A stretch of 64,000 bases of DNA, from contig JADJXM010000005.1 of the NCBI GenBank assembly GCA_016715865.1, positions 328,230 through 392,229 of the forward strand, written 5' to 3'. This document shows, one piece after another, positions 8,707 through 18,900 of this stretch. The stretch comes from Acidobacteriota bacterium. Lineage in GTDB: Bacteria > Acidobacteriota > Blastocatellia > RBC074. The notes beneath the pieces are model-generated. The model was given only the letters and a program-made list of their open reading frames with translations, was not told the DNA's origin and searched no databases. Numbering within the stretch: the stretch's first letter is position 1; each line of letters opens with the position of its first letter. The position numbers and the translations under genes were made by a program.

Positions 8707-10463
8707 TTGACCTCCAGTACAAACACGATCTCCTGCTCGTTGGTTCGAATATATCTTCCTTCCTGTGATTTCAACTGTAAGGGGACGCTCAGGGCGCCGA
8801 CTGCATATCGGATATCAGTCTCAGCGGAGTTCGAATACGGGTTGTGCGGATAGACTGGCCAGACAAGTTGTGCCGTCGGATCGACCTTCAATTTCCAGCC
8901 GTGATGGCTGATCCAGCCTCCGATCTCAGCCGGTTTCAAATCAATCCGCTCCGAACCGAGTGTCAACTTCCTGCCGGCTCCTGTTTCCATTGTCTCGCCG
9001 GCTTGCAGACACAATTGCAGCGTCAAACGCGGGTCCTCCGCAGGTCGGCCGCGACCCGTCAAAACAAAACGCAGGACCAGCTCGTTTTCGGTCGGCGACG
9101 GGACATACAGATCACTGAAGAACGTGTTGTATGCGAGCGAAAGCCGGTCCTGTGGTTTGCTCATCTGCAACCGCGTGCTGATCGGCATATGCACTGTCCG
9201 GCCCATCAGCGTTTCTGAAAAGGTCGCGAGATCGGGCTGCCGTTTAGAATTCGCTCCCGTAATGATCAAACCGGTTTTTTTATTGAAGACGCTGATGTGA
9301 CCCTGACGGTCCAGGTAGAACTGGCTGTTGATCGCCTGTGTGCTCATCAAACCGGAAAGCGCTACCTGCCACGGTCCGGTCTTGCGTATGCCGGAGGGGA
9401 TGCTCATCTGATGTTCATAGCGTGGCATCTCTTGCGGCGCCGAGACAATTGGACCTTCGTGGTAGTAGAGCGCGTCCTGGGCGAGCCGGCCGAGCTGATC
9501 AATTGTCAGCGTCTCCGGTTTGAAAAAGCCTGTCAGGAATGCAGCGTAACCACGGCCATCGGGAAAATGCGTGAAGGCGAACTGTCCCCAGGCGCTCACA
9601 CCCCAGTGACGATTGCGGTCGTTGATCACGTCCACAACCGTTCCGTTCAGGAAAGTATAGTTTTTGTGGAAATCCTTTGCGCGTCGCAGCGCAGGGATGA
9701 CGGCGGTATCTTTGGTGTGTTCGTAATAAAGCGCCACGCCAGTCAGCGTGAGATGGTTGTATCCTGTTGTTGGGCCGGAGCGGTTGTGTTCGCCCCAGAA
9801 GCCGTCGGGAGATTGTTCGGTCATCGCAAAGCGACGCAGCACGCGCGCCCCCAGTTGTACCCATTCACGATTGCCGAAGACCAGCCCGCTGAGGTGCAAC
9901 AAGGACGCCCATTGCGCATAGTGATTGGGAGATGTGCCGATGAATGGCGAATGGTACCATGGAAAATCAACTCTTTCGGTCGTATCAGTTACCAGAAGGG
10001 CGACGTTCTGCTCGATTCCGCGCCTCCATCGCGCCTTCCGCTCGGCTCCCAATTCGCGCTCAAGCAGGCGATATGTTTCAAGCCACATATAGGTGTCCCA
10101 GTCGCTGTCGAGGCGTGGCTCGTAGACTCCCTTTTCGTTCTCACTCGCCAGTAAGTCGCCGATACGAATGGCGAGCGCGAGCATTTTCGCATCACCATAG
10201 CGCGGGTTGGCCTGATGTCTCTTTGCATAAAGCACCGCTGGCGCGAGGATGGCATAGGGGAAGTGACGCCATCCTTCACGAGCTTCCAGAGCCTTCAGGT
10301 CGGCATCAGGTTCTTCCATCAATCGCTGCTCGACTTTGGCCGTGCCGGCTTCAAGCAGGCGAAAATATGCAGCCGGAAGCGGATCTGATCCCTTGCCGGC
10401 GTTAGTCGGAAGACACGACAAAATGATCACGAGCGAAAAGCAGCATAATTTTGAGGCATTCAT
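8703..10463 (-). CDS. Secreted helical-barrel protein, possible polysaccharide lyase
   Basis: 586-residue protein with a signal peptide (LCCFSLVIILSCLPTNAG). The first ~370 residues are helical, with repeated aromatic/His-rich segments (WRHFPYAIL, SDWDTYMWLETYRLLE, SPNHYAQWASLLHL, GPTTGYNHLTLTGVALYYEH), as in (alpha/alpha)n-barrel lyases and glycosidases. The last ~200 residues look beta-rich, as in heparinase- or alginate-lyase-like enzymes. No catalytic motif is certain and no named family is recognised; a lyase or unsaturated-glycosidase role is inferred from fold style and neighbours. It is coupled by a four-base overlap to the downstream esterase. Confidence 0.6.
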   Translation of the reverse strand: MNASKLCCFSLVIILSCLPTNAGKGSDPLPAAYFRLLEAGTAKVEQRLMEEPDADLKALEAREGWRHFPYAILAPAVLYAKRHQANPRYGDAKMLALAIRIGDLLASENEKGVYEPRLDSDWDTYMWLETYRLLERELGAERKARWRRGIEQNVALLVTDTTERVDFPWYHSPFIGTSPNHYAQWASLLHLSGLVFGNREWVQLGARVLRRFAMTEQSPDGFWGEHNRSGPTTGYNHLTLTGVALYYEHTKDTAVIPALRRAKDFHKNYTFLNGTVVDVINDRNRHWGVSAWGQFAFTHFPDGRGYAAFLTGFFKPETLTIDQLGRLAQDALYYHEGPIVSAPQEMPRYEHQMSIPSGIRKTGPWQVALSGLMSTQAINSQFYLDRQGHISVFNKKTGLIITGANSKRQPDLATFSETLMGRTVHMPISTRLQMSKPQDRLSLAYNTFFSDLYVPSPTENELVLRFVLTGRGRPAEDPRLTLQLCLQAGETMETGAGRKLTLGSERIDLKPAEIGGWISHHGWKLKVDPTAQLVWPVYPHNPYSNSAETDIRYAVGALSVPLQLKSQEGRYIRTNEQEIVFVLEVK

Positions 10464-10518
10464 TTTAGCTTACTCCGGATTGATCAAATTCGACAGGGAA
10501 GACTTTTGCACTCTTCAA

Positions 10519-12546
10519 TTATCTTCTATCAAGACGGTCCGCTGCTCCGGCTGAACGATAGATCGCTGCAGTTCGATCAAAAGCTGCATCGGTCGCACCG
10601 ATGAGTGTCAGGTTACGCGGCGCCAGGCAGCCGAGGGCTTCGGGAATATCCATGACGCGCAGTACGTTCAACAGCGTCGGCCCGTATTCTCCCCCTTGCG
10701 TTCGCGGGCGATGCGAAAATGGAGGATCGACCGCGACCACGGCTTCGATGACAGGCTGATAAAGCGCCGCGTAAGCTGCCACGATTCCTGCGCGTTTGCG
10801 ACCCGCCGCCCTCCAGTGAACACCGGCTTCCGCCCGCCGACCGGCAACGGTCATCACATCCCACACACGACCGCCATCAACTGTACCGCCCAGCAGGGCC
10901 ATCGAGCGTTCAATCGGATAGGGGAACTCCTCGCGCGCCCACGCTACCGGACCCACGCCGCGCGGACAGAGCAGCAGCACGGAATCATCTCCGACAATCC
11001 GGCGCGCCCATTCCGGCAGCTTGCCGAAATCTTCATCGGGGTTAAGCACGATCAACCAGCGCGAGTCGATTTTGCCCGGCAGCCAGCGCCAGTAAACTTC
11101 GATCCCTTCTTCGGTGGTCTCTTTTGCCGATCTCACCTCGCTTCCCAGGGCTGGCATGTAGGCACCAGTCGCCGTCGCAGGCCATGCTGAAAATGAGGCC
11201 TGGCGCAGACGACCCAGCAAATTCCGCCGCCACAACTCGTACTGCCCGGCCGCAGGCAGGGCGGGTTTCGCCGGCGCGACGAACAGTTCATCGATCCTGG
11301 TGTTGATGCTGTCTTTCGGAAAGTCGGTCTCCTCCGGGAAGACGCGAAGCAGTTTGCGGTCAATCAGCGGGCTGCCGTCGGCATTCATAAATGCGTCGGC
11401 ATCCGATACGCGCCGAGCATCGACTTTGAAGTGACGATTGAAGAACTCGTAGACACCACGGCGGATATCGGTGCGATAGCCATGCCCGCCGACACTGACG
11501 ACCGCGTCAACCATATCGCTCGAGCCGTATAAAGCGTAAAGCCTTTCCAGCAGGGCGCTGATGCGTTCGTTGGTGCCCATCGGAAAATAGGTGTCGTGGT
11601 CGGAGTTGACGAAGAGCATCGGACGCGGACAAACGAGCGCCGCGACAGTCGCCCAGTGCCAGCGTGCGCGGTTGTAGAAAAAGAAACAATCACAATGACG
11701 GCTGATGCCGTCTTCGGCGGCGTAGAAGGTCAGATCTCCCAATCCACTGACAGGCGCGGCGGCCTTCACCCTCTCATCGATGGCTGCGATCCAGAATGTC
11801 CCGATCCCGCCGCCTGAGATCCCCGTCGCGCCGATACGCGATTGATCCACTTCGGGACGTGTGGCCAGATAATCGAGAGCGCGAATCGCATTCCAGGTCT
11901 CGACGCCGGCAGGTGTGTAGCCGGCCGAATGCCACCACCAGCGGCCTCCACCGAGCAGCCCACGATGCAGGCCCGCGATCTCGCTCAATTCAAGCGTGTC
12001 CATGACCAGCGCGACGTAACCATGCGTGGCGAACCAGCTGCCGTGCTGCTGGCACTCATTCGCGGCCTTGTTGCCATCGCGCCTGTGCTGGTTGGCATGG
12101 CCGACCTGATAAAGAATCGCCGGGTAACGTTCATTGGCTGGCCGGGCACGATCAGGACGTGGCAGATAAAGGTTGGCCGTCACGTATAGACCGGGCAGAC
12201 TCTGAAAGTGAAGTTTCTCGATGATGTAGCCGGGTCGTTCGATTGCACCAGTAATTGTTGCATTCAACGGCGTGCGTTCAGGTATCGGGTTGAGCCCCAG
12301 CATATCGATGAGCTCTTCACGCAACGATTGGCGATGCTTTTCAAAGTCGGCGGCCGTAATCACTCCCGGCAGAAACTCGCGTTCGAGTTCGATTGCGTGT
12401 GCGGAGATATAATTGCGAATGCTGCGGTCGCCGTCTGTTTCCTGCGATACGCCGGGTGCCATGAGCATCGCATTGCCGGTCAGTGGACAAAGAGCCGCCG
12501 CCAGCGCGCTGCTCTTCAAAATCATTTCACGTCTGTTCATAAGCAT
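10519..12546 (-). CDS. Second two-module acetyl-esterase-like hydrolase
   Basis: 675-residue exported protein with the same layout as the 730-residue esterase at 2172-4364. It starts with a Tat-like RREMILKSSALAAAL signal. Module 1 has GISGGGIG (nucleophile Ser near 244), the conserved RPMLFVNSDHDTYFP (acid) and a His near GGHGYRT. Module 2 lacks a recognisable GxSxG: the equivalent region reads AAGRKRAGIVAAYAAL, so it is probably non-catalytic. The start at 12546 has GAGG eight bases upstream; another ATG lies two codons later. The N-terminus of the longer frame overlaps the DUF5107 gene. Likely substrate: acetylated plant cell-wall polysaccharide. Confidence 0.8.
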   Translation of the reverse strand: MLMNRREMILKSSALAAALCPLTGNAMLMAPGVSQETDGDRSIRNYISAHAIELEREFLPGVITAADFEKHRQSLREELIDMLGLNPIPERTPLNATITGAIERPGYIIEKLHFQSLPGLYVTANLYLPRPDRARPANERYPAILYQVGHANQHRRDGNKAANECQQHGSWFATHGYVALVMDTLELSEIAGLHRGLLGGGRWWWHSAGYTPAGVETWNAIRALDYLATRPEVDQSRIGATGISGGGIGTFWIAAIDERVKAAAPVSGLGDLTFYAAEDGISRHCDCFFFYNRARWHWATVAALVCPRPMLFVNSDHDTYFPMGTNERISALLERLYALYGSSDMVDAVVSVGGHGYRTDIRRGVYEFFNRHFKVDARRVSDADAFMNADGSPLIDRKLLRVFPEETDFPKDSINTRIDELFVAPAKPALPAAGQYELWRRNLLGRLRQASFSAWPATATGAYMPALGSEVRSAKETTEEGIEVYWRWLPGKIDSRWLIVLNPDEDFGKLPEWARRIVGDDSVLLLCPRGVGPVAWAREEFPYPIERSMALLGGTVDGGRVWDVMTVAGRRAEAGVHWRAAGRKRAGIVAAYAALYQPVIEAVVAVDPPFSHRPRTQGGEYGPTLLNVLRVMDIPEALGCLAPRNLTLIGATDAAFDRTAAIYRSAGAADRLDRR

Positions 12547-12572
12547 AAGATTGACCTCTGCAAGCGGCCACA

Positions 12573-15500
12573 CTATTGAGCCAGGCCGGCCAGAAGGCCC
12601 GCATCGAGCCAGGCCAATGCCTGTCCGGCCCAGAGATGAGAGCCGTCAATTTCAAGGCACCGGCGCAGGTTCTGACGTGCCTGATCGGGCTGGCCCTTGA
12701 AAGCAGCATAGATTCCAGCCAGGTAATATGCTCCCGCGCCCCGGTTTTTGGAGCTGTTCTGATTATTGATCTGGTTGACGCCCAGAAAATTTTCAAACCA
12801 CTCTTCAGACTGCACGCGCTGACCGTTGTGGTCGAGCGCAATCGCGCGAAACAGCGCTTCTTCATTGCCAGTCGGGTGTTCGATGCCGGCCGCCGATTTC
12901 CATGCCTGCATGGCCGCGCTCTGATCGCCAGCCGCCTCCAGTAACAGCGCCTCGAAGACAAGTAATCGACCGCTTCGCAACGTTGCGAAATCATCCAGGC
13001 CAAGATTGGCCGGGGGGCTTTGAGCCGCACGGATATTCCTGATCGCATCGGCTTTGTTCATCCGTGCACAGAGAGTCAGATTGGCTGCCTGCCATAGATG
13101 CAGAAGCGAATAGGACTGATGCTGAGGCTCGAATGCATGCTTCTCGATCATCGAGATTGCTCGCTGAGGATGACCTGATTGCAGTTCGACCGCAGCCAGA
13201 TTCTCGATCAGACGATCATTTTGTGGTTTGTTTATCAGCGCGCGTTCGATTATCTCCCGCGCCGCATCCGGATTACCAGCCCTGGCTTTAAGCTGTGCTA
13301 CGAGAATCGTATTTGACAGCAAATCAGGGCGCTGTTCGGCGGCGCGGGCCAGCAGGGCAAGCGCTTCATCAGAGTGTCCATCTTTAAGCCCCGTCTCAAG
13401 CAGGGCCAATCCGAGGTCGCGCAAAGCCATAAAATGGTTCGGGTCGGAGTCGATGGCAGAACGCCACGCGGATATACCTTCAACGCGTCGCGCACGGCTG
13501 TACAGGATTTCGCCCAACAGGCAATTAGCGTTTGCATCCTTCGGCTCAATGGCCAGGATCCGCTTCAGCACACGAATCGTTTCGCGACGGAACGGAAATA
13601 TTTCGGGCTGCAATGATTGTTTACGTGCCGCTTCAATGCTCAGCCGCATGGTGTTGGTGTCCCCATTTCTGCCGGCAAGGTAAGCACGGTAATAATGAAG
13701 CAGCGGTCCAGCCGTTGGAAAAATCCTCAGCGCGCGTTCGATTATTTGCTGCGCTTCCTGGAAGGCCGACAAACGCAGGTATTCGCAAGCCAATTCCAGA
13801 TAGCCCTGCTCGTGATTGGCGCATGCCCTGTCCAGTTGCGGGTTGCTGCCAAAGGCTGCTGGCGAGGATTGTGATCTGGAGAGGAATTGTTTCTCGGCGT
13901 ATGCGAAGGCATTGGTCGGATCTAGTTTGAGCAGCGCGTCGCATTCCTTATCTGCTTCCGACATGCGGCCGAGCTTGCGCAATGTGAAAGCGTAAGCCTG
14001 GCGCGCGGACACCTGCGAAGGCCCGATAGCGACTGATCGAGACAAATACTGACCGGCCTCTTTGAAATCACCGGCGTTGAGCGCGAGCAGTCCGAGTCCG
14101 TAATCGCGTTGATTGAATTTCCCGGATGACGGCAGAATCCTGAAATATCCGCGTCGGGCTTCCACCAGTTTCCCGATTTCTGTATGCGCAATAGACAGAA
14201 AATAATGAGCTTCGCCGTTTGTAGGATCACGGTCCAGGACAGCCTTGAAATGGTCGATCGCATCGTCGTGCCGGTCGCGTTCGAGCGCCATCAATCCCAA
14301 TCGTAAACGGGGTGCAGTGTAATTGCCGTCTTTGGCGAGCGCTGCACGGTATACTTGATCGGCTTGTTCCAGCTTTCCGAATTTTTCGTGCGCCAATCCC
14401 TGTTGATAGGCCTCCTCGGCTGTTAACTTGTCAATCGAATCGAATCGACGCGGTATCGAATCGGTGGCAAACACCGAGTCTGGATGGCTGCTGTCCGGCC
14501 TCTGAACGTGTTCTGCAAGCAAAACGCCGTCTGCTGCTCGAACTTCAAGTTTCAATACATGACTGAAATCCCCGGACTTTAATCCGATCTCTGTCCGATA
14601 GACTTGATCGGGCGAGAGGTTCTGTTTTGTCTGCCAGATCGTATTTTCGCCTGTCTTGAGCCGGATCATCGCTTGTGGGAATTTTCCGGTGGCTGTTATG
14701 GCCAGCTTTGCCTGATTCTGGCGCGCTTCAAAGTTTATCACCGCATCGCGGGTGGCAGTCGTCAATCCACCGAGTTTGCCTGTGCCAAACCAGTACTCGG
14801 TCCATCCGTCACTTTTGCCCGGCTCGATGAATTCGTAATTGCCGTCCCAGACGAAACGTCCACTCTGGATTTCGATGTATGGACCGTCCGAGTCGGTATA
14901 GTGCTTCATCTGACGCATCGCGGCATCGCCGGTTCCCCATGTCCAGGTCTTGATGCCGCGCGCAAGCCGCCGGTCTGTCCAGCAGATTGTGCCGAAATCA
15001 GTCTGGTAATCGTAGGCTGCGATAAAATTATCGTAAATATCAAGGCCGAAGACTCCAAGCATGTTTTTATTGTTTTTATACCAGCTCAAATCCGCGCCGC
15101 GCACGATTGGCCAGGTGCTCAGTTCGGAACTGTCGTGGCCGATTGTACGCGTCATCGGGTAAACAAACCGTGTGCCTTCGGTCGCGGCGATCCCGGCATT
15201 CGTCCACATAAGGTATCGATTGGGCAACAGATTGTTGTTGCGGAGTCGAAGATTAAGCTCGATGAACGACCGGCCAGGATGCAATGTAATCTCCATCGAG
15301 ATCTTGTTGCGGAAGAAGTGATCGATGTGAGAAAGGATAATCGTTGCGCTGCCGTCATTATCGCGTCTGATTGCCCACGGCCATGGCTCGCCGGGCCACG
15401 TCAGCATGTGCGCATCGTAAGGCCCGTACACCTCCAGATTACCCGCAGGCCATCCGCCGCGCTGATTGTAGCCGGTCGGCTTGATGACGCTGGTGTAGTA

Positions 15501-15872
15501 GAAAATCTCGCGATTGGCGGTTTTGTCGCGTGCCGACCAGATGCGTCCGCCAAGTTCGGGCAGGACAACCACGCGCAGATATTCGTTCTCCAATGTCAGC
15601 GATTCGTAACGGACAGGCATTGGTTTACGGCTCATCGAGTCGCGGTCGAGCCTCGCATAAGGATAGATCGCCGAACTGTCTGCCGTTTTGAACAGTGGCG
15701 CGACAGTTTCAGATCGACTGATTGTATACGTCGGAACTTCAAGCACGCCACGGGTCAGGCTTACCTGCGGTGGTTTTTGCGCAAGAGCTGAAGAAAGGGG
15801 AAAGCATAACAGAAACAGCGTGGCAGCCAGCCGGGAGCGCAGACATCCTCTCCTGCCGGTCCTGCCGGCCAT
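12573..15872 (-). CDS. DUF5107 and TPR repeat secreted protein
   Basis: 1,099-residue exported protein. After a signal peptide (AATLFLLCFPLSSALA) comes a DUF5107 beta-sandwich region: LTLENEYLRVVVLPELGGRIW, YNQRGGWPAGNLEVYGPYD and NGNYEFIEPGKSDGWTEYWFG-like segments, resembling aldose-epimerase/galactose-mutarotase folds. From about residue 475 to the end it is tetratricopeptide repeats (HEKFGKLEQADQVYRAALA, DAIDHFKAVLDRDPTNGEAHY and others). Homologues sit in polysaccharide loci and probably bind or modify glycans, with TPRs for protein contacts. The start at 15872 is chosen for the signal peptide; an in-frame ATG at 15932, one base after the upstream stop, would add 20 residues. Confidence 0.75.
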   Translation of the reverse strand: MAGRTGRRGCLRSRLAATLFLLCFPLSSALAQKPPQVSLTRGVLEVPTYTISRSETVAPLFKTADSSAIYPYARLDRDSMSRKPMPVRYESLTLENEYLRVVVLPELGGRIWSARDKTANREIFYYTSVIKPTGYNQRGGWPAGNLEVYGPYDAHMLTWPGEPWPWAIRRDNDGSATIILSHIDHFFRNKISMEITLHPGRSFIELNLRLRNNNLLPNRYLMWTNAGIAATEGTRFVYPMTRTIGHDSSELSTWPIVRGADLSWYKNNKNMLGVFGLDIYDNFIAAYDYQTDFGTICWTDRRLARGIKTWTWGTGDAAMRQMKHYTDSDGPYIEIQSGRFVWDGNYEFIEPGKSDGWTEYWFGTGKLGGLTTATRDAVINFEARQNQAKLAITATGKFPQAMIRLKTGENTIWQTKQNLSPDQVYRTEIGLKSGDFSHVLKLEVRAADGVLLAEHVQRPDSSHPDSVFATDSIPRRFDSIDKLTAEEAYQQGLAHEKFGKLEQADQVYRAALAKDGNYTAPRLRLGLMALERDRHDDAIDHFKAVLDRDPTNGEAHYFLSIAHTEIGKLVEARRGYFRILPSSGKFNQRDYGLGLLALNAGDFKEAGQYLSRSVAIGPSQVSARQAYAFTLRKLGRMSEADKECDALLKLDPTNAFAYAEKQFLSRSQSSPAAFGSNPQLDRACANHEQGYLELACEYLRLSAFQEAQQIIERALRIFPTAGPLLHYYRAYLAGRNGDTNTMRLSIEAARKQSLQPEIFPFRRETIRVLKRILAIEPKDANANCLLGEILYSRARRVEGISAWRSAIDSDPNHFMALRDLGLALLETGLKDGHSDEALALLARAAEQRPDLLSNTILVAQLKARAGNPDAAREIIERALINKPQNDRLIENLAAVELQSGHPQRAISMIEKHAFEPQHQSYSLLHLWQAANLTLCARMNKADAIRNIRAAQSPPANLGLDDFATLRSGRLLVFEALLLEAAGDQSAAMQAWKSAAGIEHPTGNEEALFRAIALDHNGQRVQSEEWFENFLGVNQINNQNSSKNRGAGAYYLAGIYAAFKGQPDQARQNLRRCLEIDGSHLWAGQALAWLDAGLLAGLAQ

Positions 15873-15933
15873 TGGCAGGGATTCTCTGTCATGAATTGTG
15901 TTCTCAGAGTTAAACAGCAGGTGTCCCGACATT

Positions 15934-18900
15934 CTACTGAATAGTGATCTCCGCACGGGCTGTCTCTCCGCTGATGGTTTCGGTGACGGATACGCGCCAC
16001 GTACCCGCCTGATCATTGAGCGCTGTCCTGAAACTGGTGCTTCCCACTCCATTCGTGATCTCCAGATTGTTGCCGTAATAGACCATCTCACGCCCTGATG
16101 GGGCGGTTACTTTGACTACCGCCACCGAACGCAGTCGAGGTGATGAAGCGATGCGAAATCGGATTGTCACCGATTCGCCCAACCGCGCGCGCGGCGCAGC
16201 CTGTAATTCCATTCCACTGATACGGTTTTCGACCAGCGCCAGAAGTCGCGGCACTGCCGGATCGACTTCAGTCTCAAACTCTGATCCCGTGCCGAGGTAA
16301 CGTTTCTGGCGTACATCATAGAGCACGCCTTTCCGCTCAAATGTCAGTCGCACTCTCTGCGGCGCCGGCTTGTCTTTGTCGGGTATGAGACCGAGCAAAC
16401 TGGTTGATCCGAAATTGAATAGATAGCTTTCACAATCTGCAACGCGGTCACCTGCCATGGAAGTCATCCTGACCGCTGGATTGATCGCGGCGGCGGTCAT
16501 TAATTGCTTCATCTTTTCGAGCGCCGGCCCCTGTTTTCGCTCCTGCTTGTCTTCCGTGTAGCTGTTCAGGAAATAGTTGAGCAGATAAGCACGGCCCTGG
16601 CCGTAGCGGTTTTCGATCAGCTGGGGCCGGCCCTCTTCGATGAGCATCGCCTTTGCGCCGGCCAGCTTTATACCGGACTCCCCTTTCATCGCTACGACTG
16701 CATCACGATTGGATTTCGACGGCTCGATTCCAAACACGTCGCTCAAGACTCGCGGCTCCCTGAACGCACAATGCTCATCCATTATGCCTGGCAATGCATC
16801 GGCGATGACAGTGCCGCCCTGTCGCACAAACTCCCGGATGGCCGACACTTCTTCATCGCTCAGCGCAATGCTCATTGGAAGGATAAAGGTGCGATAACCT
16901 CTCGCGATAAGATCACCTTTTTCTACATCGCCATAAGCGATGAAATCGAACTGAAGTCCGGAATCGCGCAGTATCCTGACCCATCCGTCGCGGTTGGCGT
17001 TGAAGCGGCGATGAGTGACGCTGGTCGAATCGTAAACGACTTTTGGCTCGATCTTGCCGTCCACAATCCACGATCCGTGGATGCTCGGATAAGAATAGTG
17101 AATAGCGATGCGACTGTTGTCGGGCGTGCCAGAGGCGATCAGTTTGCCGATGCCGGCGCCGCGCAGTTCGCTGAAGCCTTCGGCGATGTCTTTGCCGCTC
17201 TGGCACAACGTCAGATCGGGAGTTAACGTAGAAAACTGCCAGAAGACGTATGCTCCACCGTTCGCGCCTTTGAAAAGGTTGCGATAGAAATCGTAGAGCA
17301 CGTTTTTGCCCAGCATCCCGTAACCCGCGCCTCCCGAAATCTTCACTTCCGGGTTGAAATTTCGGTGGAAGTCGAACTGATTGCCGCCGTCGTATGAGTT
17401 CAGGTGTTTTGTAAACTTATTGATCAGGCTGTAATCGCTTCCGTTGTGCGGGGCCGATTCCTGCGTGCCGGAATTGAGCAGGATGCCTTCCGGGTCCAGC
17501 TTGCGCAGTTCGCCGAGCACGAATTCGAAGGTCTCAGCGTAACTCTTCTCCATAAACGTCCGATGATCGGCCCACGACGTGTAATTGCCTCGACTCTGTG
17601 CTTCATAAGTGTCGTCCGGCGTGACTTCATCCCATTGTCTGAAGCTCGTGCCCCAGTGTCGGTTCAATGCGTCCAGTGATTTGTACTCCGCCTTCAGCCA
17701 TTCGCGCATCGCGCGCATAGTATGCGGCGAGAAGCACAAATCCAGATCGTCAACATAACAGGTCAGGGAAGGCTCTTCGTATACGTAATAGGACATCGGC
17801 GAGAAGCCCACCCATGGTTCAGCCAGTTGCTTCAACTCCTTGCGAATCAGATCACGATAACCAGGGTCGTTCAAACAGTACTCACGCACGAGTAATCGTT
17901 TGTCGCGCGTCTCGGCGTACTGTTTCTTCATCTTCGAGTAGTAGTCGCGCAGCGCGCCATCCGGGGACTCCTGGCCGCTGATGCGCGTCTGTGCCTGGAT
18001 GTTGAAATTGGCGTGCTTGCTGTGGCTGAGCGTGTAAGACGAGAGCGTCGTCACATTGAGCCGCCGCAGTTGTTCGTCAATCGCGGGCCAGACACCGGGG
18101 ATAGGTTCCTTGTTGAAGAGGTACATGACGATGTCGTAATCGTCCCAGCGGCGTGGTTGCAGAACGAATACTTCTGTCAATTGACGGTCGCTGCGCACGC
18201 CCTGAGCGCCGACCTCGCAATCCACTCGGGCCAGATGCGTCAGCGCACCGGTCGAATTTAGACTGATCTGTTGCTCGACATCGGCGCCCGCTTTGATCGG
18301 GTAGCGGCGCTCGTCAAGCAGTCGGTCGTAGTTGTCATAGAGTCTCGCGGTGAGGGTGGAGTCCTGCGTCGCATGTAACCCGATCCGCGCGGTGACCGGA
18401 TCGCCAAGTTTGACGCGGTCGGTGGCGAGGGCAACCGACCGGATAGTTGTCCTTGCAGCAACCTCGAACGTTTGTGTCGCCCAGTCGATCGCGCGACCCT
18501 GCTCTCGCAATTGCACCTCGGCGAAATGACGGCCGCCTGTGAGGGCTTTCGAGATCTCGAGCGTGACCTTGTCCGCATTCTGTCTGACCGTCGAAGAAAC
18601 CTGCGCTTCGATTTCGCCGAAACTGCTCCGAATCGTCGCGGTGACTTCAGCGCCCTGCGGCACATTGTTAAGTGTCACGGCCAGATTGTCCGCCGATGGT
18701 TGCACACTGCGGATGCCTGATTTCGGTTCGCGTTGCGCGGCCCACACCACTGCGCGAGCGACCAGCGACCAGAGGTATTCGTGATACGGATAATGAAGCC
18801 CGGTCTCGAACATCTCTTCGACCTCGGGAATCATCCCGCGTTCACTGTATCCGAACGCTACGACGCGCCCTTTGCCCAGAGTCCTCACCGCAAGTACAGG

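Noticed and set aside
9297..10154. 285-codon plus-strand open frame
   Set aside because: It is antisense to the 586-residue secreted protein and has no signal or domain of its own.
14604..15791. 395-codon open frame on the plus strand, opposite the DUF5107 gene
   Set aside because: It lies fully within a well-supported gene on the other strand, has no ribosome site or recognisable domain, and its composition is that of an antisense shadow in G+C-rich sequence.
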